Positions 1 to 8,920 of a DNA stretch of 64,000 bases are shown here, in pieces. A program made the translations under genes and the position numbers. The first letter of the stretch is position 1, and the number at the start of each line of letters is the position of its first letter. Source of the DNA: Anaerolineae bacterium (GTDB lineage Bacteria > Chloroflexota > Anaerolineae > Aggregatilineales > Phototrophicaceae); NCBI GenBank assembly GCA_020849765.1, contig JADLAY010000075.1:124001-188000 (forward strand), in the 5' to 3' direction. The notes below the pieces were generated by a model that did not search any database, was not told the origin of the DNA, and saw nothing but the letters and a program-made list of their open reading frames with translations.

Positions 1-443
1 ACGGGCAGCGGGCTGAGCGCCTTCGCCAGCAGTTTGAGTTCGAACACGCGCACGCTGATTTCGCCCGCCTGTGTGCGCATCATGACGCCGCTCGCCTGGA
101 CGAAATCGTCCGATTCGATCAGTTTCTCGCGCACGAGATCGTAGACAGCCTCATCCATTTCATTGACGCGCAGGAACAACTGAACGCGCCCGCTCTCGTC
201 TTCGATGTGCATAAACGAGACTTTGCCCTTGATGTTGAGCCGCCGAATGCGCCCGCAGACTGTGACTTCGACCGACTCCGCAGCTTCCGGCGAGTCCGCC
301 TCCAGCGCTTCAAAAGCGGCGATTGCCTGTGCGGTCGTGTGCGTGCGTTCCACGCGCGGCGGGAAGCACTCAACCCCGCGCGCTTCGAGCGTCTGAGTCT
401 TATCGAGGCGTTCAGCCTCCAAACGATTCGGTTCCCAGGTCAT
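1..443 (-). CDS. lysS: Lysyl-tRNA synthetase, N-terminal part (cut by window edge)
   Basis: Class II aminoacyl-tRNA synthetase that charges tRNA-Lys in the cytoplasm. Only the first 147 residues are inside the window. They hold the N-terminal helix (MTWEPNRLEAERL) and the start of the anticodon-binding OB fold, with GRIRRLNIKGKVSFMHIEDE and then FVQASGVMMRTQAGEISV and ALSPLP, the usual order in LysS. The ATG at 441-443 is the first in-frame start and has only a weak purine-rich site upstream. greA lies directly upstream on the same strand, but a strong terminator between them suggests lysS has its own promoter or depends on readthrough. The catalytic domain with class II motifs 1 to 3 is not visible, so AspS/AsnS-like OB proteins are formally possible but fit less well. 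Confidence 0.85.
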   Translation of the reverse strand, partial: MTWEPNRLEAERLDKTQTLEARGVECFPPRVERTHTTAQAIAAFEALEADSPEAAESVEVTVCGRIRRLNIKGKVSFMHIEDESGRVQLFLRVNEMDEAVYDLVREKLIESDDFVQASGVMMRTQAGEISVRVFELKLLAKALSPLP

Positions 444-486
444 CCGGTTGCGCCTCTAGTTGAGAAATAGTCTTGAGAATGGTAAC

Positions 487-517
487 AAAAAACCCCGCAT
501 TAATTCTACGGGGTTTT
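487..517 (-). terminator. Rho-independent terminator downstream of greA
   Basis: A perfect 9-bp stem (AAAACCCCG at 489-497 with CGGGGTTTT at 509-517) has an 11-base loop. On the minus strand it is followed by a run of six T. It sits 24 bases after the greA stop and before lysS, so it should end most greA transcripts. Confidence 0.8.
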
Positions 518-540
518 ACGAGCGCAGGGTGATGCGCTGT

Positions 541-1014
541 TTATTCGATTTTCTTGATCACGAAGACGATGTCTCCGGCAGGGGCCTGCACTTTGACCTG
601 GTCGCCCACTTTGGAACCGATGAGCGCTTTGCCCATCGGGCTTTCAACCGAGATACGACCGTCCGCCGGATTCGCTTCTGCAGAGCCAACCAGTTGGTAG
701 ATCTCTTTGTCCTGGGTGCCCTTTTCCTGCACAGTCACGCGCGCGCCGACCTCGACATGATCCCGCTTGCCGGAACTCTCGATAATCTGCGCACTGCTCA
801 GAATCGTTTCCAGGCGGATAATGTCACCTTCAACGAACGCCTGCTCGTTCTTGGCATCCTCGTATTCGGCGTTTTCGCTCAGATCGCCGCCCTCTTCCAT
901 TGCCAACCGCAGGCGCTCGGCAACTTCGGAGCGGCGTGTTTCGCGCAGATACTTGAGCTTGTTCTCAAGTTCCCGGAAGCCTTCGGGCGTCAGGTATTCA
1001 GTTTGATTGCTCAT
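541..1014 (-). CDS. greA: Transcription elongation factor GreA
   Basis: GreA binds the RNA polymerase secondary channel and stimulates cleavage of backtracked RNA. The 157-residue length matches the family (about 158). The N-terminal coiled coil carries YLTPEGFRELENKLKYL and the acidic tip region GGDLSENAEYEDAKNEQ. The C-terminal FKBP-like domain has ISVESPMGKALIGSKVGD. The ATG at 1014 is preceded by GGAGTAAAGG, a reasonable ribosome-binding site. The gene is followed by a terminator and then lysS on the same strand. Upstream, 1015-1277 holds no gene, only a short inverted repeat (CACAGCTTTAGCTGTG at about 1070-1085) and AT-rich sequence that could contain the promoter. Confidence 0.95.
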   Translation of the reverse strand: MSNQTEYLTPEGFRELENKLKYLRETRRSEVAERLRLAMEEGGDLSENAEYEDAKNEQAFVEGDIIRLETILSSAQIIESSGKRDHVEVGARVTVQEKGTQDKEIYQLVGSAEANPADGRISVESPMGKALIGSKVGDQVKVQAPAGDIVFVIKKIE

Positions 1015-1283
1015 GCCCGCCTTTACTCCTTACAATGGAATTACCTGGCGATCCCATAAAATTAGAATGACACAGCTTTAGCTGTGCCATGCAATGTTGC
1101 AAATGGGGTTGGGATCGTCGGCGGTTCGTGGGCAAAGATTATCATAAATATGAACGATTGTAAAGTGTTATCGGTAGCGTGAATAAGCCCTTTAGCCCGA
1201 CTTTCTTATGCGCTTGCAAGGCAACTTGGGCATACGATCTACGATAGGAATCCGCGTTCTCTGCTACACGAAGGTGCGTGCTT

Positions 1284-3773
1284 GTGATACGAAAATGGAT
1301 GGCCTGGAGTGTTGCACTGCTGGCTTCGCTGGGGGCTGTAATCGGTCTGTGGGTTAGGCGTGAAAACGCCCGGCGCAGTGCGTCCGAAGAAGCTGCTCCA
1401 CCTGTCGATGTGCCCGTTCCCGTCGCCGCATCCACACCACAACCGGCAGCGCCGGAGACACCCCCTGCAACCGACGACGACCTGCTGCCTGGATGGGCCC
1501 AGTGGCTGATCATCATCGCTGTGATCCTGGGCTGCGCGCTGCTGACGTTCGTCTTGCCCGCGCCATTCTCGTCAATCCTGCTCGTGCTGCTGCTCATCGG
1601 TTCTGTGGCCGGTGCAGTCGTCCTTCAGCGTCGCCCGGCGCGCGAAGTTCGGACCGCCGCCATCCGGCTCAAGCGGTCGCCGACGATGCGTGTGCTGACG
1701 CTGTTGGCCGAGTTCGCCTTGATTGCGGGCGTCGCTCTGGCGGTCAACTGGACGTTCATCCACTCCGATAGCTCGGAGCGCATCTTCGGCTATGAACTCG
1801 AATGGCTGACAAGCTCCGCCGAGCTGGCGCATGTCAGCCTGCGCGATTACGGCTATCTACCGCTGTGGCAGCCGTACAACAACATGGGCGAACCGCTGAT
1901 CGACAATCCATTCTCATTCGTTTTGAACCCGATCAGCGCGGGGCCTTCGCTGCTGATGGGCGGTGTGCAGGGCGTCAAGATCAGTGCCGTGCTCTACGGC
2001 TTGTTCGCGGGCTTCGGCGGCTACTTCCTGGCTCGTGTGCTCAAGCTGGGGCTGGCAGGTCGGCTCTTGCTCGCGCTGCTCATGATCGGCAAAGGCAACA
2101 TGCTGGGCATGATCGGCACAGGCTATTATCAGCTTGGCGTCGCGCAGGCGTATTTTCCCTGGGTGATCGGCGCGGCGCTGGCGGTTCTGCGGTCGCGGCA
2201 GGCGCGCTGGGCCATTGTGCTGCTGGCCGTCATGTTCACGCTGATGTTCTGGGCGGGCAACATCTGGTACATGCTGCCGATCGGCTTCAGCGTGGTATTG
2301 ATGACCCTGTTCCACGTGATCCGGTGGGGCAAGCGCCGCTTTGATGGCGCTGCTCTGTGGCGGATGGGGCTGGCAGCGCTGATGACCATCGGCCTGAGCG
2401 CCGTCGTCCTGTTCCCGATCTTTGGCCATCGGGACTACATCGGCAGTCACCCTTCGGAAATCGATGCCGGGACCGTGACCGATCCCGTTCTGATCGCCCA
2501 GCAGTTCCTGACGGGCGATCGCGTCCTGTTCGACGCTCACATCGATCCGTATCTGCCGCAGTTCTACTACACTTTCGTCACCCCGGCCTGGTTTCTCGTG
2601 CTGATCTTTTTGCTGCTGCCGCCGATTGGCATCTTCCGAGTCTTCAATCGCAGCGGGCTGTCGCAGTCGTGGCGCTTCTGGATTCCGGGCACGATTGTGT
2701 TGGTCGGCACCTTCATCTGGGGCGTTGGCGGCAACCCGATCATGATCTGGCTCTACAAGACGGTGCCCTTGCTCCCGGAGTGGCGCTTTGTGGGGCGCGC
2801 GCTGGCGGTCACGTCATTCTGGGTCGCGGTATTGGTGGCACTGCGTGTGGACAGCCTGTGGCGTCTGCTCTTTTCGTCGGACTTTGTTTTCCCGACGCTG
2901 CCTGTGCGCGCCGTTCGCGCGGTTCGGCTCAACCTCGGTGGGTTGGTATTGGTGCTCTGTGGTCTGGCGGCTTTTCAGGTCAATCAAGCGGCCAGCTTCT
3001 TCGCACGGACAGTGCCGCGTGATGGGCAGGATACGTCATGCATCCGCTGGCTGCGCGAACAAAATCCGGGCCAGCCGCTGGCGATCTGGCGCAGCGGCTA
3101 CGACCTGACGACGCCATTTCAGGATTACTCGGTACGCCAGATCGGGATCGAGGCCGATTTTCGAGCGCTGCCGATCGAGCCCACCATCGGGCAAATCGAT
3201 CTGCTGCTTCAGCCATCGCAATACTCGTTCGGCTGGTATGGTGACGATTACGTCTGGCTGGCCGAGAATGGCTATGAAGCCGTCGTCGATGGCCCGCGCT
3301 CCCAGGGTGTTTCTTGCCTCTATCGTTACACGCGCTCGCTCAACTATGCCTTCATGATTTCGCAGTTCGAAATGGATGCGGCTTTTGGCGCGACGCTCAA
3401 CCCTGAGCTGACGACCCCGATCACGGACTTCGAGCGCCTGCCGGATCGCGTTCGCCTGCACGTGACCGCTGATCCGGACGAGGCGATGGTGGTCACGATC
3501 CAGGAAACGGCTTATCCCGGCTGGCAGGTGACGCTCAACGGCGAACCCGCCGAGCTCGAATCGGTTGGTGGTCAGGTCGGTGTGGTGCTGCCTGCGGGGG
3601 CGAGCAGCTACGAGGTACTCTTCCAGTATCGTCCGCCGTTGTTCTATATGGGCGGGGCGGTCACGATGGCGACCTGGGCGATCGCCATCGGCTACCTGCT
3701 GCGCGTGGAGCGGCTGCCGGGCATGCTCCGGCGCAGACGCCGGGAGAAGCAGAACACTTCTCCCAACGCCTGA
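1284..3773 (+). CDS. YfhO-like polytopic membrane protein (GT-C type)
   Basis: Large integral membrane protein of about 829 residues. Many hydrophobic segments follow an N-terminal anchor and a Pro/Ala-rich stretch. The first loop has LPLWQPYNNMGEPLIDNP, resembling the extracytoplasmic loop of YfhO and related GT-C glycosyltransferases that act on lipid-linked sugars. The C-terminal soluble part contains ETAYPGWQVTLNGEP, the PGW-NG signature of YfhO proteins. YfhO homologues in Firmicutes take part in glycosylation of envelope polymers; the substrate here is unknown. GTG at 1284 is chosen because GAAGG at 1270-1274 is 9 bases upstream; GTG at 1278 in the same frame is the alternative. The gene ends 10 bases before the converging oxidoreductase gene. 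Confidence 0.65.
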   Translation: MIRKWMAWSVALLASLGAVIGLWVRRENARRSASEEAAPPVDVPVPVAASTPQPAAPETPPATDDDLLPGWAQWLIIIAVILGCALLTFVLPAPFSSILLVLLLIGSVAGAVVLQRRPAREVRTAAIRLKRSPTMRVLTLLAEFALIAGVALAVNWTFIHSDSSERIFGYELEWLTSSAELAHVSLRDYGYLPLWQPYNNMGEPLIDNPFSFVLNPISAGPSLLMGGVQGVKISAVLYGLFAGFGGYFLARVLKLGLAGRLLLALLMIGKGNMLGMIGTGYYQLGVAQAYFPWVIGAALAVLRSRQARWAIVLLAVMFTLMFWAGNIWYMLPIGFSVVLMTLFHVIRWGKRRFDGAALWRMGLAALMTIGLSAVVLFPIFGHRDYIGSHPSEIDAGTVTDPVLIAQQFLTGDRVLFDAHIDPYLPQFYYTFVTPAWFLVLIFLLLPPIGIFRVFNRSGLSQSWRFWIPGTIVLVGTFIWGVGGNPIMIWLYKTVPLLPEWRFVGRALAVTSFWVAVLVALRVDSLWRLLFSSDFVFPTLPVRAVRAVRLNLGGLVLVLCGLAAFQVNQAASFFARTVPRDGQDTSCIRWLREQNPGQPLAIWRSGYDLTTPFQDYSVRQIGIEADFRALPIEPTIGQIDLLLQPSQYSFGWYGDDYVWLAENGYEAVVDGPRSQGVSCLYRYTRSLNYAFMISQFEMDAAFGATLNPELTTPITDFERLPDRVRLHVTADPDEAMVVTIQETAYPGWQVTLNGEPAELESVGGQVGVVLPAGASSYEVLFQYRPPLFYMGGAVTMATWAIAIGYLLRVERLPGMLRRRRREKQNTSPNA

Positions 3774-3783
3774 CAAGGGTAAC

Positions 3784-5445
3784 CTAGAGGGTTTCGCGCA
3801 CCTGGTGGATGCCGGTCGCGCCGCTGGGGCGCACGCCAGCGCGGTCTTCGATTTGCGGCGTGCCATCAGTTTCGACACAGCGCACTTCGAACTTGTGATC
3901 GCCTTGCGCGAACGGCCAGTCGTAGCGCCAGATCGTCCATGTGCGGTCGCTGATCGGCGTGCGCAAACGCGCTTCCTGCCACTCGCCATCGTCCACGCGG
4001 ACTTCGACCCTGGAGATGCCGCGATCGCCGGCCCAGGCGATACCGCCGATCGGGACAAGCTGCTGATCGCCTTCGGTCACGAGCGAGTCGACCGCCACCG
4101 TGTCGATGACCGAGGTCGCACGGACGAGCGCCTGCTTATCCCAGCCACGACGCACCCAGTAGCCATCCTGATCGCCATCCAGGACTTCGATGCGGACGAT
4201 CCACTTTGGCTGCTTCATGCCGTAGTGATTGGGAATGTGGATGCGCAGCGGGAAGCCATGCGTCTGTTCGAGCGGCTTGCCATCCCAGTAGTAGGCCAGC
4301 ATGATGCGATCGTCCGAGTTGATCAGGTCGAGGGCGACGATCTCGTCGAAGTTGTCGCCGCCGATCAGCTTCAGATGGGTCGCGTTTTCCGGCAGCGGCA
4401 CATCCTCGAGCAGACGTTTGAAGCTCACGCCCGTCCAGTAGGTCGTGCTGATGAGGTCGCCTGCGACCTCGTTCGAGATGCACGACATGGTGATGTAATC
4501 GCTGGTCGTGTCGTAGGCCTTCAGTTCGTCCAGCGTGAATTCCGCCAGGATTTCCTGGTCGCTGCTCAGCATGTTCACGAACGGCAGCGTCCAGCTCGCT
4601 TCGTCAATGCGCGGCGGCACGAGGCTGATGTCGATGCGATAGTGTTCGGCGACCGGCGTGATTTCCGGGCGCGTCCCCGGCGCAGGTATGACGTTGTCAT
4701 CCAGATTCGTTGGTGGGGGCACGTCGATTCCGGCGGCTGCCGTTTGAGTAGCGCCATCTCCCTGGGCAATCGTGGTTGCCGACGGTTCCTCACGGCGGAT
4801 GAGCGCGCCCAGCCCTGCGCCGACGATCGTTAGCGTTGCCGAGGCCGCGCCGAGCGTGATCAGGAACTGGCGCCGATCCACCGCCATGACGTTATTTGCG
4901 CTGGAGGCGGTGGGCGCTGCTGTCGCCGCTTGCGCGCCTGCCAGCCGGGTGTAGGCCCACGCGTGTGCCCAACCCCAGATCAAGAACAAGGCGGCCAGCC
5001 AGATCGCGCCGATGAGGGCGGGCTGCACTGTGGATGAAATGCCGAATTGCAGGCTGATCAGCGCCATGACGATGCCGACAACCGCGCCGCCGATCAGGCC
5101 GGTGCGCATCCACGTCGGGCGCTCGCTACGATTGAACAGGGCAAAAAAGATGGCCCCGCCGATGATGCCGAGGACGAAGAGCAGGCTGATGGCCATGGCG
5201 AATTCGACGTTCTTCGCTGCCGTATCAACCCGGCCAAGATTAAGGGTGAGAATAACACTCTTGACGGAATCGATGACGGCAGTGATCAGACCACCGGGCG
5301 TCAGATCCCGAACGGGATTAAAGAAATCCGACGGTAAGAATGGCAGCCCGGCGGCCTGCTGCCCAAGGGCAATCAGAGCGAGAAGCGGGGCCGTCAGCAG
5401 CCCGCCGACCAGCGCTCCAGTCAGGACCTGGGGTTTTCGTGTCAT
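3784..5445 (-). CDS. Membrane-anchored sulfite-oxidase-family molybdopterin oxidoreductase
   Basis: Molybdopterin-dependent oxidoreductase of the sulfite oxidase/YedY superfamily, 553 residues. Residues 1-170 contain about four membrane helices. A loop then carries DRRQFLITLGAASATL (RR at 191-192), which looks like an internal twin-arginine motif followed by another hydrophobic segment. The catalytic domain starts near 260. TMSCISNEVAGDLIST contains Cys322, the probable Mo ligand. HIPNHYGMKQPKWI and GYWVRRGWDKQA match the Moco-binding region. The C-terminal Ig-like domain (about 455-553) has the dimerisation-domain pattern VEVRVDDGEWQEARL. The start is supported by GAGGAG 8 bases upstream. 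The substrate cannot be read from sequence; a heme or quinone partner is not visible nearby. Confidence 0.85.
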   Translation of the reverse strand: MTRKPQVLTGALVGGLLTAPLLALIALGQQAAGLPFLPSDFFNPVRDLTPGGLITAVIDSVKSVILTLNLGRVDTAAKNVEFAMAISLLFVLGIIGGAIFFALFNRSERPTWMRTGLIGGAVVGIVMALISLQFGISSTVQPALIGAIWLAALFLIWGWAHAWAYTRLAGAQAATAAPTASSANNVMAVDRRQFLITLGAASATLTIVGAGLGALIRREEPSATTIAQGDGATQTAAAGIDVPPPTNLDDNVIPAPGTRPEITPVAEHYRIDISLVPPRIDEASWTLPFVNMLSSDQEILAEFTLDELKAYDTTSDYITMSCISNEVAGDLISTTYWTGVSFKRLLEDVPLPENATHLKLIGGDNFDEIVALDLINSDDRIMLAYYWDGKPLEQTHGFPLRIHIPNHYGMKQPKWIVRIEVLDGDQDGYWVRRGWDKQALVRATSVIDTVAVDSLVTEGDQQLVPIGGIAWAGDRGISRVEVRVDDGEWQEARLRTPISDRTWTIWRYDWPFAQGDHKFEVRCVETDGTPQIEDRAGVRPSGATGIHQVRETL

Positions 5446-5532
5446 GATGAGGACTCCTCACACGCATTGCAGTTCTCGTGCCATTATTCTACGCGCACAT
5501 TACGTGACGATGAATTTTCCACAAGCTGTCGG

Positions 5533-5568
5533 TTGGTTTTTTTCATTTTGGGCACGTACAATCGTGCC
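5533..5568 (+). promoter_or_regulatory. Candidate promoter with palindrome over the -10 box
   Basis: TTGGTT at 5533-5538 and TACAAT at 5557-5562 are separated by 18 bases. The -10 box is flanked by a perfect 6-bp inverted repeat, GGCACG-TACAAT-CGTGCC (5551-5568), which could be an operator. It lies 32 bases upstream of the M19 dipeptidase start. The string TACAATCGTG also occurs in the candidate promoter near 16616. Confidence 0.45.
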
Positions 5569-5599
5569 GGTTGGTGAACCTCGGAAATGAGAAGACGCT

Positions 5600-6685
5600 A
5601 TGCCCTCGTCGATGATCGTAATCGATGCCCATGAAGATATCGCCTACAACTACGCTGCTTATGGACGAGATTATCGCCAGAGCGCTTACTTCAAACGCGA
5701 ACGCGAAGTCGATCAGCCGCATCTGGCGAAGAGCGGCATCTCGATGGTCGGGCTGCCGGACGCGCTGATCGGGCGGGTTGGTGTCGTTTTTTCGACGCTG
5801 TTCGTGGCGCCGCGCCGCAAAGACCGAAGCTCCTACGAAGCGGTGACCTATAGCTCGCCGCAGGAAGCCTATCAGCAGGCGCTGGTTCAATGGGACTACT
5901 ACCAGCGGCTCGTCGATGAGGATGAGCGCATGCGCCTGATCACGTCGCAGGCCGATCTCGACGTCGTGCTGGCGAGCTGGCAGGACGGGCAGGCAATCGA
6001 GGCAGCGCGCCAGGGTCTCGTCATCCTGATGGAAGGCGCAGATCCGATCTTGGAGCCGAAACAGTTCGAGGAATGGTTCGAGCGCGGCGTACGCGTCGTC
6101 GGCATGGCCTGGGAACAAACGCGCTACTCCGGCGGCACGCATTATCCCGGTGGACTAACGCCGCTGGGACGCGAACTGCTCGATGTGCTGGCATCGTTCC
6201 CCGTCATCCTCGATCTCTCGCACATGGCTGAGGTGGCCTACTTCGAAGCGCTCGATAGGTACGAAGGCGCTGTGGTGATCGCCAGCCATAGCAACCCACG
6301 CAAATTTGTCGATACGGATAGGCAGCTTTCCGATCTCATGATCCGGCGGTTGGCGGAACGCGATGGCGTGATGGGGATCGTGCCCTACAACTGGTTCCTG
6401 TCGTCGGATTGGCGCTCTGGCGACCCCAAAGCGAAGGTCCCCTTCGAGCGGGTGCTGGATGCGATCGACTACGTCTGCCAGATCACCGGGAGCGCAGCGC
6501 ACGTCGGCCTCGGCAGTGACTTTGACGGGGGATTTGGCGTGGAGAGCACGCCGCAGGGCTTCGACACTGTGTCCGACCTGTGGACGATCGGTGAGGGCTT
6601 GCGCCAGCGCGGCTATGCTGAGAACGACATCGCTGCCGTCTTGAGCGGCAACATGCTGCGCAAACTGCGCCAGGCGCTTCCCTAG
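5600..6685 (+). CDS. Membrane dipeptidase family protein (peptidase M19)
   Basis: Zinc-dependent dipeptidase of the renal dipeptidase (M19) family, 361 residues, a usual length. The first metal motif is VIDAHEDIAYN near the N terminus (usual form DGHND; here the His-x-Asp is kept as HED). LILMEGADPI supplies the bridging Glu. DLSHMAEVAYFEALDRY and ASHSNPRK supply the conserved histidines. HVGLGSDFDGGFG near the C terminus is the family signature. There is no signal peptide, so it should act in the cytoplasm despite the family name. The start ATG has GAGAAG just upstream; an in-frame ATG four codons later is possible. The next gene follows after 9 bases and is probably co-transcribed. Confidence 0.9.
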   Translation: MPSSMIVIDAHEDIAYNYAAYGRDYRQSAYFKREREVDQPHLAKSGISMVGLPDALIGRVGVVFSTLFVAPRRKDRSSYEAVTYSSPQEAYQQALVQWDYYQRLVDEDERMRLITSQADLDVVLASWQDGQAIEAARQGLVILMEGADPILEPKQFEEWFERGVRVVGMAWEQTRYSGGTHYPGGLTPLGRELLDVLASFPVILDLSHMAEVAYFEALDRYEGAVVIASHSNPRKFVDTDRQLSDLMIRRLAERDGVMGIVPYNWFLSSDWRSGDPKAKVPFERVLDAIDYVCQITGSAAHVGLGSDFDGGFGVESTPQGFDTVSDLWTIGEGLRQRGYAENDIAAVLSGNMLRKLRQALP

Positions 6686-6694
6686 CGGGGTGGC

Positions 6695-7120
6695 ATGATC
6701 AGAATATCTCAGTTCGGGGTTGCCCTGGGGGCGTTGGGCTTCATCCTCACGCTCATGGGGCTGTTTCCCGGTGTGACCGGGCTGCGGCCAGGTGAAGGTG
6801 TCGGCGCCGTTCAGTTCGTCGTCATCTGGTCCGGGTTTGCGCTGCTGATCCTTGGCGGCCTGATCTACGTCAAATACACCTACTATCCGCAGTCATCCTC
6901 CAACCTCGGCCAGCAGATCGGCGTGCGGCTGGCGTGGACGGGTCTGATCGTGACCGGCATGTGCGGGCTGGCGGATTTCCTCGGCTTCGGGTCGCACATC
7001 ATACCGGTGTCGCCTGAACCTGTCTTCGGCGAACTCCAACTGATCGGCGTGCTCGGCGGATTCCTGCTGTCGGCGCTCGGCGTGGCCGTCTTTGCGCTGG
7101 CAGGCATGTCTCGTTCGTGA
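6695..7120 (+). CDS. Small four-helix membrane protein, unknown function
   Basis: A 141-residue protein with about four hydrophobic segments (near residues 8-28, 43-63, 78-100 and 115-138) and short loops. I recognise no family motif. It starts 9 bases after the M19 dipeptidase stop and is on the same strand, so co-transcription is likely. The C terminus ends at a small Ser/Arg tail. Function cannot be assigned; its real status as a gene rests on the open frame, the operon-like spacing and the consistent membrane pattern. Confidence 0.6.
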   Translation: MIRISQFGVALGALGFILTLMGLFPGVTGLRPGEGVGAVQFVVIWSGFALLILGGLIYVKYTYYPQSSSNLGQQIGVRLAWTGLIVTGMCGLADFLGFGSHIIPVSPEPVFGELQLIGVLGGFLLSALGVAVFALAGMSRS

Positions 7121-7297
7121 TGGATGAGATTTAGCATTCTCTTAGCAGTCGATGGGCCAACGCTGTTGCGTGCGGCATGCTAGATAGGTTATCCTTAATG
7201 TGATTGACAGGCCGTTCGCTGCGCTCTTTCCCACTTCTGCGCGACGTTTGCGACGGGCTTTTTTTGTGACGATATTCTGAACAATTGGAGGTCAGGA

Positions 7298-8404
7298 ATG
7301 CGTAAGTTGATGACCGTTTTTGCCCTCGCGGCATTGGTCATGGTGGTCGCTGCTCCGACTATGGCTCAACAGACGACTCTTTCAGAGTTCTTGGTGAACG
7401 ACGGTCGCTTTGGTACGTTGCTCGATGCAGTTGGTGCGGCTGGTTTGTCTGATGCGCTGAACTCGGATGGTCCGCTGACCATACTTGCGCCTACGGACGA
7501 CGCGTTCGCCGCGCTACCCCTCGGCGCACTCGACTACTTGATGAATAGTCCCGATTTGTTGGCGGAAGTTCTGAATGCACACGTGATCCCCGGCCGCTAT
7601 ACGCTGCGCCAACTGATCGCCGGGCCGACGCTGGACAGCGCGGGCGGTGAACCCATCACGTTTGCGCTTTCGGGCGGTGTGCTCCAGGCCAACGGCGCGC
7701 CGATTTCCAGCGTCGATCAGGGCGCGAGCAATGGCGTCGTGCAGGTGCTGGACTCCGTGATCATCCCGTCCACGGTCAGTGAAGCTCTGGACGCGGCGAC
7801 CAGCTACATTCGCGTCGCGCACTTCTCGCCGGATTCCGGTGCCGTCGACATCACCCTGGACGATCAGAAGGTCGCGGAAGGGCTGACCTTCGGCACGATC
7901 AGCGACTGGGTGCCGTTGGTTGAAGGGGTCTACACGATGCAGCTTGCGCCCGCAGGCAGCGACACGTTCATTCGCACGACGACGACGCGCATCCCTGGTG
8001 GCGCGCGCATCACGGCGGCGGCGCTCGGTGTGGCGGGATCAGGCAATCTGGGCTTGCAGTTCATCCCTGAAGATTTCAGCCCCATTCCATCCGGCCAGGC
8101 ACGTGTGACGATCATGCACGCCATTCAGAATGCGCCTGCACTTGACGTGCTCGTGAACGGTGGCGTGCTCATCCGGTTGCTCGCTTACCCGGCGACGCTC
8201 GGCAACAATGACGGCGTCGACACTGTGAACGTGGCATCATCCGGCTACGACATCCAATTGGTGCCGAGCGGCGCGACGTCCCCCGTGATCGTCGACCTGC
8301 CGAATATCCGCCTCAACGAGGATACCTATTACTTCATCGCCGCCATCGGCACGCCGGAGAATCCGACGGTGGCCGTTTCGGCGACGACGCTCGGCTCGGA
8401 GTAA
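7298..8404 (+). CDS. Secreted fasciclin-domain protein with DUF4397
   Basis: Exported adhesion-type protein of 368 residues. Residues 1-24 form a signal peptide (MRKLMTVFALAALVMVVAAP, AQ cleavage). Residues 25-165 are a fasciclin (FAS1) domain: TILAPTDDAFAALP, LNAHVIPGRYT and VVQVLDSVIIP are the H1 and H2-type motifs. Residues about 170-360 match DUF4397 with IRVAHFSPDSGAVDITLDD and a second half, VTIMHAIQNAPALDVLVNG, so DUF4397 is present as an internal repeat. FAS1 domains mediate cell-cell or matrix adhesion. GGAGG lies 8 bases before the ATG. A terminator follows and a second fasciclin gene comes next. Confidence 0.9.
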   Translation: MRKLMTVFALAALVMVVAAPTMAQQTTLSEFLVNDGRFGTLLDAVGAAGLSDALNSDGPLTILAPTDDAFAALPLGALDYLMNSPDLLAEVLNAHVIPGRYTLRQLIAGPTLDSAGGEPITFALSGGVLQANGAPISSVDQGASNGVVQVLDSVIIPSTVSEALDAATSYIRVAHFSPDSGAVDITLDDQKVAEGLTFGTISDWVPLVEGVYTMQLAPAGSDTFIRTTTTRIPGGARITAAALGVAGSGNLGLQFIPEDFSPIPSGQARVTIMHAIQNAPALDVLVNGGVLIRLLAYPATLGNNDGVDTVNVASSGYDIQLVPSGATSPVIVDLPNIRLNEDTYYFIAAIGTPENPTVAVSATTLGSE

Positions 8405-8447
8405 GGCCCGGCGAGAGATAGGGCATGCGCCGCATTCAGTGCGGCTG

Positions 8448-8485
8448 ACGGGGTTGGGCGGTTCGCTCAGCCCCGTTTGTTTTTA
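8448..8485 (+). terminator. Rho-independent terminator after fasciclin/DUF4397 gene
   Basis: ACGGGG at 8448-8453 pairs with CCCCGT at 8471-8476, followed by TTGTTTTT. A smaller GCCGCA/TGCGGC hairpin lies just upstream. It ends 20 bases before the next fasciclin gene. Confidence 0.65.
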
Positions 8486-8506
8486 CAAGTGTATCGAGGT
8501 GCTGTG

Positions 8507-8920
8507 ATGACCAAAGTGCTCGATATTGCGCTGGCTGATGGCCGCTTTTACACGCTGGTCGATGCGCTGCGGGCGACCGGCCTGGACACAACCCTGGCGC
8601 AAAGTACACCCTACACGTTGTTTGCGCCGACGGACGATGCGTTTGCTGGATTTGCACCGGGGGGATTGGCCGCGCTGACGGGCGACCTTGCAGGGCTGAC
8701 GCGGCTGCTGCGCAAGCACGTCGTCCCCGGCGCCTGGCTGTCCACGCAGTTGGCCACGGTGCTTTCGGTTACCACGTTCGATCAGCAGCCGCTGGGCGTG
8801 AGCGTGGATGAGGATCGACTGGCTGTCGACGGCGTCCGCCTGATCATGCGCGATATCGAGGGTGATGACGGCGTCATGCACGTCCTCGACCGCGTCCTTA
8901 CTCCGCCCCCGGCTCCGTAG
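8507..8920 (+). CDS. Single-domain fasciclin protein without signal peptide
   Basis: A 137-residue FAS1 domain, essentially nothing else. YTLFAPTDDAFAGFAPGG, LLRKHVVPGAWLS and VMHVLDRVLTPPP match the motifs of the fasciclin domain in the preceding gene. ATG 8507 is preferred because GAGGT lies about 6 bases upstream; an ATG at 8477 in the same frame would add ten residues with no signal-peptide character. Without an export signal the protein would be cytoplasmic, which is unusual for FAS1, unless it uses a non-classical route. Its last 23 bases overlap, tail to tail, the end of the gene on the other strand. Confidence 0.85.
   Translation: MTKVLDIALADGRFYTLVDALRATGLDTTLAQSTPYTLFAPTDDAFAGFAPGGLAALTGDLAGLTRLLRKHVVPGAWLSTQLATVLSVTTFDQQPLGVSVDEDRLAVDGVRLIMRDIEGDDGVMHVLDRVLTPPPAP

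Noticed and set aside
3036..4058. Minus-strand frame spanning the end of two genes
   Set aside because: It crosses the YfhO-like gene and the oxidoreductase end, with low-complexity Arg-rich sequence and no domain.
7200..7290. TTGACA at 7203 as a promoter for the fasciclin gene
   Set aside because: No -10 box lies at a proper distance. TTGCGA with TATTCT further on has a 19-base spacer and would place the start of transcription on the ribosome-binding site.
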